Origin: Dendrobium chrysotoxum
Lineage: Eukaryota; Streptophyta; Magnoliopsida; Asparagales; Orchidaceae
NCBI GenBank assembly: GCA_019925795.1
Contig: CM034300.1
Span: forward strand, 72,333,021 to 72,397,020
DNA length: 64,000 bases
Direction: 5' to 3'
Both the position numbers and the translations under genes were made by a program. Below, in pieces: positions 24,591-35,529 of the stretch; position 1 is the first letter of the stretch; every line of letters begins with the position of its first letter. The notes beneath the pieces were generated by a model that worked only from the letters and a program-made list of their open reading frames with translations, made no database searches and was not told the DNA's origin.

Positions 24591-26065
24591 AATCTTTTAC
24601 TGGTAGGCTACAATATTCAGTTTAGTATTTGAAATACCATTATATATTGGATTAGGGGGTCTATCCTCCCTTAAATGTGCCACAAATTTATTGACAAAGT
24701 TTGTGCCAAATTTCTTTTTCATAGCAATGTCAACTCCAGGAAGCTTCATCTTATTACTTGGAAAAATATTTGTCTTCCTAGAATTAATGGCGGGTTGGGC
24801 TTGCCCTCCCTTTAGGCTCTTCACTACAGCTACAATTGCTTCCTTGTTTGGAGAATCACTACACATGAGAATTTTCTCGCAAGATGGTTCCACTCCTATT
24901 ATATTTCTCCTTGGAAGACTATTGATAACAAATATTTATTTTTTTAAACACTTTTGTGTTGTTGCCAACAAGATCAAACCTAAAATTACTTTTATTATCT
25001 CCTCAAGCAGCTCTACATCACTATTTTGGGATCCTTGCTACAATGTCAAGTCTCTATTTGAGTTGATAGATCCTTATTCATTAAATCTTCCTTTAACCTC
25101 CCAAATTCCCACCTTCATCACCAATAACTCCTGGAATCTTTCTCTCTATCCCCCTACAAATTCGTAATGCTATTACCTCCACTAAAATGTTTGCTAGACA
25201 TTTCTTTGGCCTACCTTGTTGCGGGTCGATTAAACCAAAATCTATCACCTTTATCAAGAACATTCATGAAGATAGGCCTAAAGTTAATTGGTATAGGCTC
25301 ATATGTCATAAAAGTTATTCTATGAGATTCTCATCTTATGTCTGGATTTCCATTGTTGGTGGCTTAAAATCTGCTGATGTACTTTTGAGGCGGAATATTA
25401 TAGTTCATGATAGGTGCAATTTTTGAAATGCCCATGCTGAATCTTCTTCCCACTTAGTTTTTCAAATGTGATTTTTTTTTTCTTTTAACATTCTCTCTAC
25501 TCTAATGTTGTGAACAGCCTGTTACGATATCATACCTCTCATTTCTTGATGGGCCTGTGCAGGAGCTTGTTTTGGTGTTATTATGACTCTCTCCTCTTTA
25601 CTTTCCATTTGTGTTTTCATAATGGTGCTCGATTGCTTTGTTTTTTGGTGCGATGCTGCTACTGTTTTTTGCCCACCTACTTCGTATTGGTTATGTGCAC
25701 CTGTTGTGTTTTGAGGAACTTGGGTATCATTAGCTCTGGAACAATTTCTGATTCATGGACAATGATGAATGCTCCTACTTCCCGGGCTCCTCTCCCTTGG
25801 GCGATTGCTCTAGCAAACTTTTTTTTGGATGGCTATTTTGGCAACCAAGGGGATTTCTGCTCCTATGATTATCACATGATTGTTGGTTGTATTTTTTGTG
25901 CATTCTGAGTCCTTTTGTGTTTAGATTTCTTTTTTGTTGCTTCTTAGGCATTGCCCTTTTGTTGCAACTCATTATAATTCCTTTTCCTCTTAAGTTGTAA
26001 CGTGGTATTTCACTCTTTGTAATTATTTACTTTGTGAATGAATTGGGCTTTGCCCCTAATTTTTT
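24591..26065 (+). mobile_element. L1-type LINE, 3' end of ORF2 plus 3' UTR
   Basis: In mixed frames the sequence reads as the C-terminal region of a plant LINE reverse transcriptase: LPRINGGLGLPSLRLFTTATI (two frames, about 24775-24840), later YSMRFSSYVWISIVGGLKSA and DVLLRRNIIVHDRCNF with a following AHAESSSHL. These last pieces are the zf-RVT-type ending of plant LINE ORF2. The 3' part (25900-26060) ends in TTGGGCTTTGCCCCTAATTTTTTTTAAAA, typical of a LINE 3' terminus with an A/T-rich tail. It is 5'-truncated and defective. It ends only about 160 bp upstream of the probable transcribed start of the ARL5 gene. Confidence 0.8.
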
Positions 26066-26222
26066 TTAAAAATATTTTAGAAAAATAACCTCCTCCTTTA
26101 ACTTTTATCACTAATAAGGGGTTGTTGGTTGACTGAAAAATACATACTATGTAAAAGAAATATAATGTATTTGAAATATTTTTGAATTTTTTTGAATGAT
26201 TATAAAATAAATACAGAGAACT

Positions 26223-26591
26223 TTATTTTTCACTATAAACAAAATTTAGTTCTTCCCGATCAGCACTGTTTGCCACGTCAGCGGATGCTCTTCGACATGC
26301 TTTTTCTCGGTCATCCCATTTCTTTTTTTTTTCCCCTTCAATAAAGCCGACGGCTCTCGAATAAAATTCATTTGGTGGATAAAGAGGAGCGTCTTTCCTC
26401 TTTGCTTCCGCATTTCTTTCCAGTTTCCATTTCCTCGTAATTCCGAATAAGCTAGGTTCTTCTCTTGCTCTACTCTCTACCATCTTCTCTAAGGCCAGGG
26501 TTCCTACAGCTCGGTGAAGGAAACGTACGATCACCTTTAACTGTCGGATCCAGTTGCCCAACTTATCCTCCACATCGACCACTGCTCCTAG
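26223..26591 (+). promoter_or_regulatory. Promoter-proximal region and probable 5' UTR exon of the ARL5 gene
   Basis: The sequence changes sharply here from AT-rich transposon to a CT-rich, balanced composition with no TE motif, and it has no plus-strand ORF. A good donor (TAG|GTGAGA, GT at 26592) ends it. A matching acceptor (TATGTTTAG, ending at 26765) lies 19 bp upstream of the start codon, so a small intron at 26592-26765 probably splits the 5' UTR. The transcription start is not visible. ATGs at 26752 and 26758 would fall within that intron. Confidence 0.45.
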
Positions 26592-26784
26592 GTGAGATCC
26601 CTCTCAGCGTTTCGGGTTCCTTGATCATGTAATGGTTTCCCTGATCCGATCTTTTTTTTTATAAATCACCGTAAAGGGTCGTCTTCGGAGGAGCCCTAAG
26701 TTAGAAAATTGTTTTTGGTGGATCGAGTTCTAGATTTAACTTGTTGATTCTTTGCTTATGTTTAGGTTTAGAATCGTTTTAAAA

Positions 26785-26976
26785 ATGGGGGCACTGGTAT
26801 CGAGATTCTGGTTCATGCTGTTTCCGGCTAAGGAGTACAAAATCGTCGTTGTAGGGTTGGATAATGCTGGGAAGACAACGACGCTCTACAAATTGCATTT
26901 GGGGGAGGTCGTCACCACGAACCCTACGGTTGGTAGTAATGTGGAAGAGGTTGTTTACAAGAATATACGGTTTGAG
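26785..26976 (+). CDS. ARL5: ARL5-type ADP-ribosylation factor-like small GTPase, exon 1
   Basis: This exon encodes residues 1-64 of an Arf-family GTPase. ATG at 26785 is chosen because it gives the family N terminus MGALVSRFW; Gly2 is the expected myristoylation site and the following hydrophobic residues form the membrane helix. The P-loop GLDNAGKTT occupies residues 24-32 and the switch I PTVGSN residues 47-52; the SNVEE continuation separates ARL5 from ARF1-like members (PTIGFN). The exon ends TTTGAG before GTTTGT, in phase 0, joining exon 2 at 42558 as IRFE-VWDLGGQ. ARL5 proteins act at the trans-Golgi, where GTP-bound ARL5 recruits tethering factors. That role is known for the family and inferred here. 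Confidence 0.93.
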
Positions 26977-27599
26977 GTTTGTATCTGATCGATTTTCTAT
27001 TCCATCTCCTAGCTATTTGCTTCTGCATTTAATTGTTTGGCCAGTTAGCAAAACATTCATTGGAATGATTATGGGTTCAAGATTTAGTTATAGGCTCACT
27101 TTGCTGACATAGTTCAAGTGATTGTGAATTAGTTTACTGAATATAATATTGTGTCTTAGGAACTCTTCGTTACTTGAAGTGTTTAATTTTTTGCTTGGTA
27201 CGACTTTTTTATAGCCACTGAAATTTAAACTGCTGCTCAATGGAGATTATATTTCGTTGTTCCCTTGGATTGTTAGATATTTTTTTGTGATGGAGTTTAT
27301 GAGATGACAATATAATGAGGACATCCGATCATGGAGAGTGGAGAGTTTACAAGAGAAGGGGCCGACGATATACGGCCATGATCGCACCACTTTATTTTTG
27401 AGCTATCATTTGTATTAGGTTTATTGTTATTTGTGTATTTGATTTATTATCGCATTTTTCCGTTTTTATCCTCACTTGAGGGAGTAGTTGTTTGTGACCC
27501 TTAGGGGCACTTGTGTCTTTTATTTCTTTATTGTAACATTGGCTATTTTTAACCCCTCCTTTTTTTGGAGAGGTAATGATGATTATTATGATATTTCTG

Positions 27600-28960
27600 C
27601 ACTTTTGTTCCTTTGTGAGTGTTGAGATTTCTTGTGAGAACCTTGGTGAAGTCCCTAGGTGAGGGCAACACATTACCCATCAGTCGCAGGAAGCATCCGG
27701 GCTCGTGGTTCTCCTCCCTCCCTTCCCCTAGCCGCCGGCCTCCTTCCCCTTCTCCAAGCCGTTGGCACCTACCTCCCCATCTCCCTCTCCCTCTCGGCCA
27801 AACCCCAACACCAATCCCTAGGCCAGCCACCACCTCCACCAAGCCGCCTGCCTCCACTTTTCCTCAACCTTGGCCGTACCCATCCCTCACCCAACCACTG
27901 GCCCCACTACCTTCCTAGCTGCCGGCCACCATACCCTCCTCCCCTTTGCTCCAAAATTTCAAAACCAAGCATTCATTACTTTCCTAATTTAAATTCTTGT
28001 GAATTTGGAAAGTCAAAAGATTTCAAATTTAAATAATTTTGAATTTGAAATCCCTTTCCTAAATTAACATGAGCTATATTAGGAAACCTCCCCCAATCAT
28101 GCGCTATTTGAATTTTAAATAGGATTTGATTTAAATACACTTTCCTATTTTAAGATTCTAATTACAAGCCTTAACTCCTCAAATCAAATCCTATACCCAT
28201 GCTAGCTGCCGGCCCCACCCCTCTCTCCTCCAGTCATATCTTTCCCATTAATGCTCTCAATTAAATCCCCTCCCATTAGGGTGTACTTCCCCCCCCCCCC
28301 CCCAATCCCCAATTAGCGGTGATTCAAATTCAAACAAATTCCTCTCTCCCGAACATTAAAATATGAAATTAAATTTCAGATTTTTTTTGAATTGCCTCCC
28401 TTCCTTTGTCAATACACAAATCCGGAGTTACTTCCCCTCTCCTTCCTCTAGGGCCGGCCCCCACCACCTCACCCTCTCTACTTGGAATTAGTCCTTCTAA
28501 TTCCCTTCCACCGAACCTCGCCTCCGAGGGATTTCCACCTCACAAATTGCTGTCCAGAATTCCTGGACATATAAAAACATTGTTGTCCAGAAATTTCAGC
28601 AAAGATCGTTTGCTACCTGCCATCCGAAAGCGCTTTGTTTGCTGTCCGGAAGTTCCCTAATCCCTAGTTTGCTGTCCCCTCATGTATAGTTGATCCAGAA
28701 CACGATCACGGCTTTGTTTTCGATGATCAAGGGCTGATTAACATCCTCCGGTCTTCGTTCTTTGACATCGATTTTGAGAACGACCAATCCATTGAAGACT
28801 ACTAGAGAGAACCCTCTTCTTCCTCGCCACCGCTATCGACCAACAACACCCTCCCGTTCAGTGGCGACTTGCTTTCAAATCCTGACAAAGGTGAACTCTC
28901 TTCCAAGTCTTATCTCTTTTAAGTTTTCCCTCAATTGTGGCGTCATAAAGGTTATGTAAG
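27600..28960. repeat. GC/pyrimidine-rich intronic block, possible unclassified transposon segment
   Basis: This stretch differs from its surroundings: it is C-rich with CCT, GCCGGCC and CACC words and gives proline-rich open frames on both strands (for example 27619-27918 and 27659-28036) without domain motifs. It includes repeated CCGGCC-type words, a C15 run, and a 28560-28680 part repeating TTGCTGTCC(A/G)GAA-like words. The look is of an LTR or leader region of a retrotransposon, but no termini, primer site or duplicate were found. The open frames are treated as non-coding. Confidence 0.35.
28289..28303. repeat. Homopolymer C tract (15 C)
   Basis: A run of 15 cytosines in the GC-rich intronic block. 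Confidence 0.9.
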
Positions 28961-31900
28961 CTTTCTCCGTTTTCACCAATCATCAAAGAGTTGAGTGAGA
29001 GATTTACATAGTGACTATTCTGAATGTTAGTTTAGAGATTTCTGTCGAAAGCCCCACATTACGCAAAATCTGAATTGATTGGTTTTTTTTGTGTTCTAAA
29101 TCTTTGTTGTGTAATCTATTGCTTGATCTAAATCATTGCTTTATTGTTTTCAATCACCGTTTAAGTCAAGGAAGTTGACTAATTGCTCTTGCTCTTTCAA
29201 AGGCATATAATTTCAAATGCAAAACATCAACATACGCCTTTAGTCCTACATCACAATACTTATGGGATGCTTGGTTGCTATTATGGTTACATGAACATGG
29301 ATTTATGTAATCATGCTGATACTCAAATTCTCATATATCTTTGGCTCTAATTCTAAGAAACCTTTTGGAAAGATGTTTAGATTAGTAGTTATAGTGTCAT
29401 TAACCATGCACTTAGGCTAGAATAAAACAATTATACAACTATTGAACAAAAACAGTCTTGAACAAGGAAGTTACATGGATTAATCCAACACTGTTTAAGG
29501 AATTAAAAAGTTAGTTTGCTGCTAATTATTGGATAATGATTATTTGTAACTAAGAGGGGCGTTTCTTTTGAACTCCTGATGAAACTTTTCTTAGTTTAGA
29601 ATCATTGCTGAACTATTTTTTTTTTATTCTTAAAACATAAAATGCAGAGCATAAATCTGGAAATTTAGATGTTGAAACCTTTTTGCTCACCCGTCCTCTT
29701 TCTCTCCTTCCCACTATTTGGGATCTTGGATGCGCCATCATTTATTCATATGTAAATCATATTGCATAATGTAAACATCTTAATACCATATCTTTGGTGA
29801 GATTAAGCATTATAAAATAATAATTTGCATGGAAGACACTCTCACATGATAGGGAGATTTATGAAGAAATATGAGAGTATTGGGTTTAATCTTGTATGAA
29901 ATAGTTTAAATAGATATTTCATTTATGTAAAAGTGGTTGGCTTTCACTTAGATGTTTATGCTTATATGTTGAAAATGATACTAACTACTTAAGCTTGTTA
30001 GTAGGTTGGGTTCACATGCATTTGATCTTATCCAGGTTGGATCAAGATTTTGTTGAAAATGTGCCAACATATAGTTTGCATTTTTGCTAACTCGTATTCA
30101 AGAGAGGATTCCTTTTAAGTTTTTATGCCACACTTTTGGGTGACCATAAAACCCAGGGTTGTTTTGCGAGAGGGGTCTATGTGCTAATCCATAGGCTATT
30201 TAGGGATTGTTGACATCAACAAAAGGTATGAATAATGGTAAAGTAGTGTTGATGGCGGTCACAATGAGGTGGAGTAGCAGTCTAGTAGTAGCAATAGCAA
30301 CATGGGTGGTCACTTTGCAACTTGTGGGCAACAAGTACAAAACAAATGTGTAGCCACAACAACGTTGACAAATGATGTGAGTGAAGTTGGTGGGAAATGA
30401 CGAAGAGAACAAAGTAATATGATTGAATGCTTCAAATGACTGCATTATTGTCAATGGTTAAAAGACAACAAAAGAATTATTAAATTAGGGGATGAAGGTC
30501 CACAACCTTGAAATGAAAACAATTATATTATTTTTAAATTGGGGCTGAAACACGTTTCATTCCATTTTTAGGTTAGATTTTGAATATGGTAATTGGCTTA
30601 CTGAATGTAGCAGTTGATTTCATGTTTGGATGGAGTTTGTCAAAACCCATCTAGTACACAGGCCCAATTGATCTCCTAGTTCTTACTTCATAAGAAGTCA
30701 TACTATCTTAAAAGTTCAAGTAGGCTCTTGTAATTGAGGAATGTGTTGCTTTTGTGGTTTATGGTTCTCTCACTTATTAATGAGCAAAGTTGAGTGACAA
30801 GTGCTCCATTTTGTTTTGAGCTATAGTTTTTATATATGATGCTTGATTGATGATATTGGTTTTCAATTTGAAAGGGAATGAGATTTCATATGGAAAATTT
30901 TGAAAGTTTAGAGGAAAATAGTGTGAACATGTTGGTTTGCATTTATATGCAAGTGATTGACCTTCACCCTTGATCTTATGACTCTTGGGTCATGTTTTAG
31001 TGTTGGCCCAAGGTGTTTTACAGGTGATCTGCCACCATAAGAAATTTAAGACCACTTTAATGCATGTATTTATAGTTTTATATCTAAGATTTTCTTGGCA
31101 TTCAGATTGTTTGATTTGATGCCATAGACACAAACGGCTTTAGGTTTCTTATGAATAAGCAACTGTTGATTTGAAAGTTATGGTATTGTTATTTCGCTTG
31201 CCTTTCTAGAGTTTGCACATATTTTATTTTTTTATTTGGTTTGATATTTTAATTCCTTTTTATTTCCTATAAAGTCATTTTAAGAATCTATACCCCTAAG
31301 AAATATTTTACTATAATATAGCTTAATTTTAGAATAAATCATCATTTAATTTATTTCTTTAGTTGCTTTATAATTGGCTTGACAATGATACATCCAACAT
31401 GAAAGTTGATTTGGTGATCAGTTCCACAACTGGATAAATATCTTGAAATGTATTTAAGTTTATTCTTCCACCGAAGTTCTTTGAAGACATGCCTATCTTT
31501 ATCTGTAGCAGTATATTTCGAAATTACTATTTATTGTTTTGCAGGTTTTTTCGACTGCTTCTGAAAGATTAGCCATTTCCCCTTGGAGAGGCCACATATG
31601 TCCCATCCTAAAGATGTCGTGCCTTAATTTGGTTGAACTTACTATGTTTTTTTCCTATTTCTGTAGTCTAATGCGTATAGTGTAGGCGCTAAACAATGCA
31701 ATGGGTAAGTATCTGAAGCTTGTTTTTAATATCATTACTTTAACCTTATCTAAATATCTGGCGGTCGTTTGCTATATGTGCTGTTAAATCCATTTAGTGG
31801 CTTTGGAGTATGCAAAACAAAGCCTTTTGCCTCTTTTATTTGAATAGGGGGAAGACTGATGTACCTTCAAAAATTGTCGTCTCCATTTTAAATTAACAAA

Positions 31901-32399
31901 ATTCTGAATCGTATTTTTTGAATTTATGGGAAATTGGGGAGTTTGTGGTATAGAAGTATGAAAAATTAGAACAATCACTTGATACTGATTCATTTTTAAT
32001 GAATAAAAAAAAGCATCTACTGTTTAAATGGTCTATATTGTTTAATTTGTTTTAAGAATGAAGGCGTCCAAAGCAATACAAAAGCATAAATCTAGTTCAG
32101 AGATTATATGCTCATGATCATGATCCATAGGAAGGGTTGGTGAAGCGTATTGATTTATTTATTTACTGATGAAAAAGCTGGGTAAACCCTTCTGTTTGAA
32201 GAGAAAGTGAAATTACAAAGAGATTATAAAGGAATTTGAGAAATACAAAAAAATAAACCAACTAAAGAGGTAAAATTAAGAAAAACTAGAAAAGTGCCTT
32301 AGAGTAGAAGGAAAGTGAATCTCCTCCATGAAATCATTGATTTTTATCAAACTCTTCCCGTTTGTGTTGTTGGTCCGGAAGTAAACAAGATTAAAATGT
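28961..32399. other. Intronic sequence, nothing recognised
   Basis: About 3.4 kb of AT-rich sequence with no ORF above about 85 codons and no recognisable transposon protein. The minus-strand frame at 30200-30454 shows no family motif. Confidence 0.5.
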
Positions 32400-33850
32400 T
32401 AAATTAATGTTTCTTCTCCTTGTTTGAAAAATATCTAGCAATAATTTCATTTCAAATGATATAATTGAAAGAAAGAGTGGCATCCCAGGATCCCTAGAAT
32501 TATTCTAGATATAAACGTTTCTAGAAGAAGAGAGAGCAGAATCAAAGCTAACAATGGGGGATGAAATGCTGAAAAGATTATAAAAGCTATTTCAAATATT
32601 AGAGATGGTGAACATCCAATGAAGGCATGAAAATCATCTTCCAGCTTATCCTTACACATATCACAGATAGCAAAGTTGATAATCCCTTTGCAATGAGGAC
32701 AGACTTTGCAATGAATTTTCCTCATATGAAGAAACCAAACAAGAACCATAATTTTGAGAGTAGCAATATACTTTCAGATGTGAGAGCAATTGGGTGTGAG
32801 AACACTCCATCATGAATTAGTAGGAGATGACAAAGAAAATATCATTAGGTGAAGGTAGCCAATAAGGGATATCTCTATCATAATCTAGCTAAAACCTATT
32901 GATATGAGATAAGGGAAGCTTTTGCTATCAATGGGGTGAAAAGGAATAATCTTTCTCCATAACCGATACCAACCACAATTAGTTGAATAGAAGGAGGCAA
33001 CATAATTATTATAATTTATAACTAAGTGAATATATCATTGAATTGAGTAGCAAGGGAGCAATCGTTAATCCATTTGTCCTTGCAAAAGCTAACGCTTTTA
33101 CCATCATGAAATTTCCAATAGATGTCAAGTAAAATGACCAATAGCTTTAGAAACTCCTTTAATAAAGTTGGAGCATCCGAGACATTAATGGACCAAAAAT
33201 TCATGGAGTCAAGATACTAAAATGCTTGTTGTGGATGATAGTGCCAATAACGTAATCATTGTTTGGTTGCATAGATTTACAAATGCATTTGTCTAGAAGG
33301 TACAAGTTCAACATATCAAGACCTCCTTTATCTTTAGGCCTACAAATGTTCTTCCACTTGATGAGATTTAGGCCACCACTATCTTTTTTTACTCTTCCAA
33401 AAAAGTTTCTTCTAATACCATCAATTATTTTTTTCACTCAATTAGGATTCCAAAAGAAAAGTAATAGTAGAGAGTAATAGAGGAGAGCATTGAATCTATA
33501 AGTACATTCATACTACCTTTAGAAAGGAAGTTACCTTTCCAAGAAGAGAGTTTTGACTGATCTTTACTATGAAAAGATGCCTAAAAGCACGCTGAAGATT
33601 TTTAGGCCCAAAGGAATGCTATAAAGCACTTGAATTAGAGAGTTCAAAAGAACAACTCAAAATGTCAGCAAGAGCCAGGAGGGGTATCCTTGCTAGACAA
33701 CTTACTAAGGTAAATCCAAGAAGATTTGGAGAAGTTAATTCTGAGACCAAAGACTTCATCAAAGATATTTGAAATATTCTTGAGAATCTTGGATTGAAAG
33801 GGAGAAGCTCCACAAAATAGTAGTGTTGCCTGCAAATTAACGATTAGGTG
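32400..33850 (-). pseudogene. L1-type LINE ORF2 relic (reverse transcriptase C-terminal half)
   Basis: Reading right to left on the minus strand, the order matches plant LINE RT. A segment equivalent to QATLLFCGASPFQSKIL comes first (about 33830-33770), followed by a FGLRINFSKSSW-like segment. Next is the frame 33437-33201 with MKKIIDGIRRNFFGR, GGLNLIKWKNICRPKDKGGL and DMLNLYLLDKCI. Then KFHDGKSVSFCKDKW lies at about 33120-33060, and a zinc-ribbon-like CPHCKGIINFAICDMCKDKL follows near 32690. Stops and frameshifts separate the parts. Endonuclease and the RT catalytic YxDD segment are outside what is preserved. Confidence 0.8.
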
Positions 33851-34454
33851 GAATGCATACGCATCACGTCTTTCAAATTTCAGACACCTTTTAAACTGGC
33901 AGGCAATAGGTGCATTGAAAACAAGTTAAAAATTCTGCACAATACAACCTTCTGAATTTTATCATATCATTTGCTCTTCGAAATAACTTGTTCCACATAT
34001 TTAGCATATTTATTTTGATCAGGTGGCATAATATGTTATCACATCATGTATTTTGTCGACAATCTCTTTTCTTCTTTGTAAGTGCCCAAACATGAAGAAT
34101 AAGAAAGCATTAGAAAGGTTTTGAGCCTCTTCTAACAACATAGCTAATTCTGAACCTAATGCGTCAAAGCTTGAGATACGTTTTGAACCTTCATTAAAAC
34201 TGGATAGTCTTATGCCCACAGATCATTCCTTTTATTTTACATTTGCGAGATAAGGATATTATTATTCATGCATTGTTTATTTGTTCTTTTTCTGCAATAC
34301 CATGAACTTACAAAACAGAGGTGGCTTGAGCATGTACAACTGAGAGAAGAGAAAAGGCAATGTAAGATGGTGGTGTTATGATCAACTTGAAAGGGCTCGG
34401 AAGAATGAGTTGGCCAAAGCTCCCGTGGTAAAGAGTTACAATATTAAAAACAAC

Positions 34455-34503
34455 TAGCTAAAAAGGAAGCAACAAGAAAAGCAGCTTTAATATGCAAAGG
34501 GGC
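34455..34503. repeat. AGCTAAAAAGGAAGCAACAA repeat flanking the Reina-type element, left copy
   Basis: A stretch of about 40 bp (AGCTAAAAAGGAAGCAACAA, then GAAAAGCAGCTTTAATATG) recurs after LTR copy C (38862-38902) and after LTR copy D (39537-39576). Three copies in these positions mark duplications of the junction rather than a normal 5 bp target-site duplication. Confidence 0.7.
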
Positions 34504-34794
34504 TGTTTGAGGATTTGTCATGCTATTGGATGCTGTAAATATATTTTTCCCTAGGGTTCAGGTTTTTATTTTTCATGTCTTGTTTGATGTTTTCTAAAGT
34601 TTACCTAGGTTAATAGGGCTCTAGCTGGCTGGTAGGGATTTGGGATAGCCAGATCTCCCTCTCCAATTAAAGATCCAATTGTATATTGTATTTCTCTTCA
34701 TAGTTCTTTCAATAAAAATTATTTTTGGGTGTTCATCTTCCAATTTTCGTGTTTCACTTGCTGATTTTGCTGAAAGTAGGTCCACTTCCTAATA
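34504..34794 (+). repeat. Reina-type LTR copy A (5' LTR)
   Basis: About 290 bp, starting TGTTTGAGGATTTGTCATGC and ending CCACTTCCTAATA. The same sequence recurs at 35244, 38571 and 39242. Short LTRs of about 300 bp are typical of Reina chromoviruses. It contains a CAATAAAAATTA segment (about 34710) that could serve as a polyadenylation signal. Confidence 0.85.
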
Positions 34795-34796
34795 AA

Positions 34797-34810
34797 TTGT
34801 TATCAGAGCA
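34797..34810 (+). other. Primer-binding site of the Reina-type element
   Basis: TTGTTATCAGAGCA, three bases after LTR copy A, matches the initiator-methionine tRNA site TGGTATCAGAGC with one mismatch. This identifies copy A as a true 5' LTR and gives + orientation. Confidence 0.8.
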
Positions 34811-34848
34811 TAGATCCGGGTACCTATGGCGGAGAGAGAAAGGTAGAA

Positions 34849-35250
34849 GTGTTGGAAGGAGAGATCAGACAATTAAAATTTGATATTGCAGAAAAGATTT
34901 CAGGTTTCACAAATCAATTTTCATCCGTCTATGAGAAGATTGATGGGAAGTTTACCATCATGGAGGAAATGATGAGGAAGATGCTTGAGTTTCAAACCAA
35001 AATGGCAATATCAGAAGCGAAGGGAGCCACCGGCGGTCAAGCGAGTGGGATAAACTCTAATCCAATAAGGAGAGGGGAAGATCAGGAGGTGGAGGTTTTA
35101 GAAGGAGAAGAGGGAATGCCTCCCTTGGAGCCTATTCCTAGGGAGGAGACAAGTAGAGAGTATGGGGAAAGGCGTGAGGATGTTGGGTATGAGCGAATGG
35201 GTGTTGAATTTGAAAGGGAGAAGAAAATCAAATGCAAAAAGGCTGTTTGA
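34849..35250 (+). pseudogene. Reina-type gag fragment
   Basis: An open frame of 133 codons (first codon TTG; in-frame ATG codons follow) begins shortly after the primer-binding site. It starts MLEGEIRQLKFDIAEK with a coiled-coil-like heptad pattern and continues into a Glu/Arg-rich segment ending EREKKIKCKKAV. Position and style fit the N-terminal part of a chromovirus gag. The capsid core, zinc knuckle and protease that should follow are absent: the frame runs straight into LTR copy B at 35244. Confidence 0.65.
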
Positions 35251-35529
35251 GGATTTGTCATGCTATTGGATGCTTTAAATATATTTTTCCTTAGTTCAGC
35301 TTTTTATTTTTCATGTCTTGTTTGATGTTTTTTGAAGTTTACCTAGGTTAAGAGGGCTCTAGCCAGCGGTTAGGGATTTGGGATATCCGGATCTCCCTCT
35401 CCAATTGAAGATTTAATTGTATCTTGCATTTCTCTTCATAGTTCTTTCAATAAAAATTATTTTTGGGCATTCCTCTTACCAATTTTCGTGTTTTGCTTGT
35501 TGATTTTGCTGAAAGTACGTCCACTTCCT
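35244..35529 (+). repeat. Reina-type LTR copy B, internal
   Basis: Begins TGTTTGAGGATTTGTCATGC and ends GTCCACTTCCTG. It is colinear with copy A. It lies between the gag fragment and the pol region, where no LTR belongs in an intact element, and the base before it (GGC) is the same as for copies A and D. Confidence 0.85.

Noticed and set aside
26752..26784. Upstream ATGs (26752, 26758) as the ARL5 start
   Set aside because: They add residues absent from Arf proteins, remove the N-terminal Gly needed for myristoylation and fall within the probable 5' UTR intron.
27549..28036. Proline/glycine-rich open frames of about 100-125 codons on both strands
   Set aside because: They overlap on both strands in a C-rich low-complexity block with no domain or codon structure; composition alone keeps the frames open.
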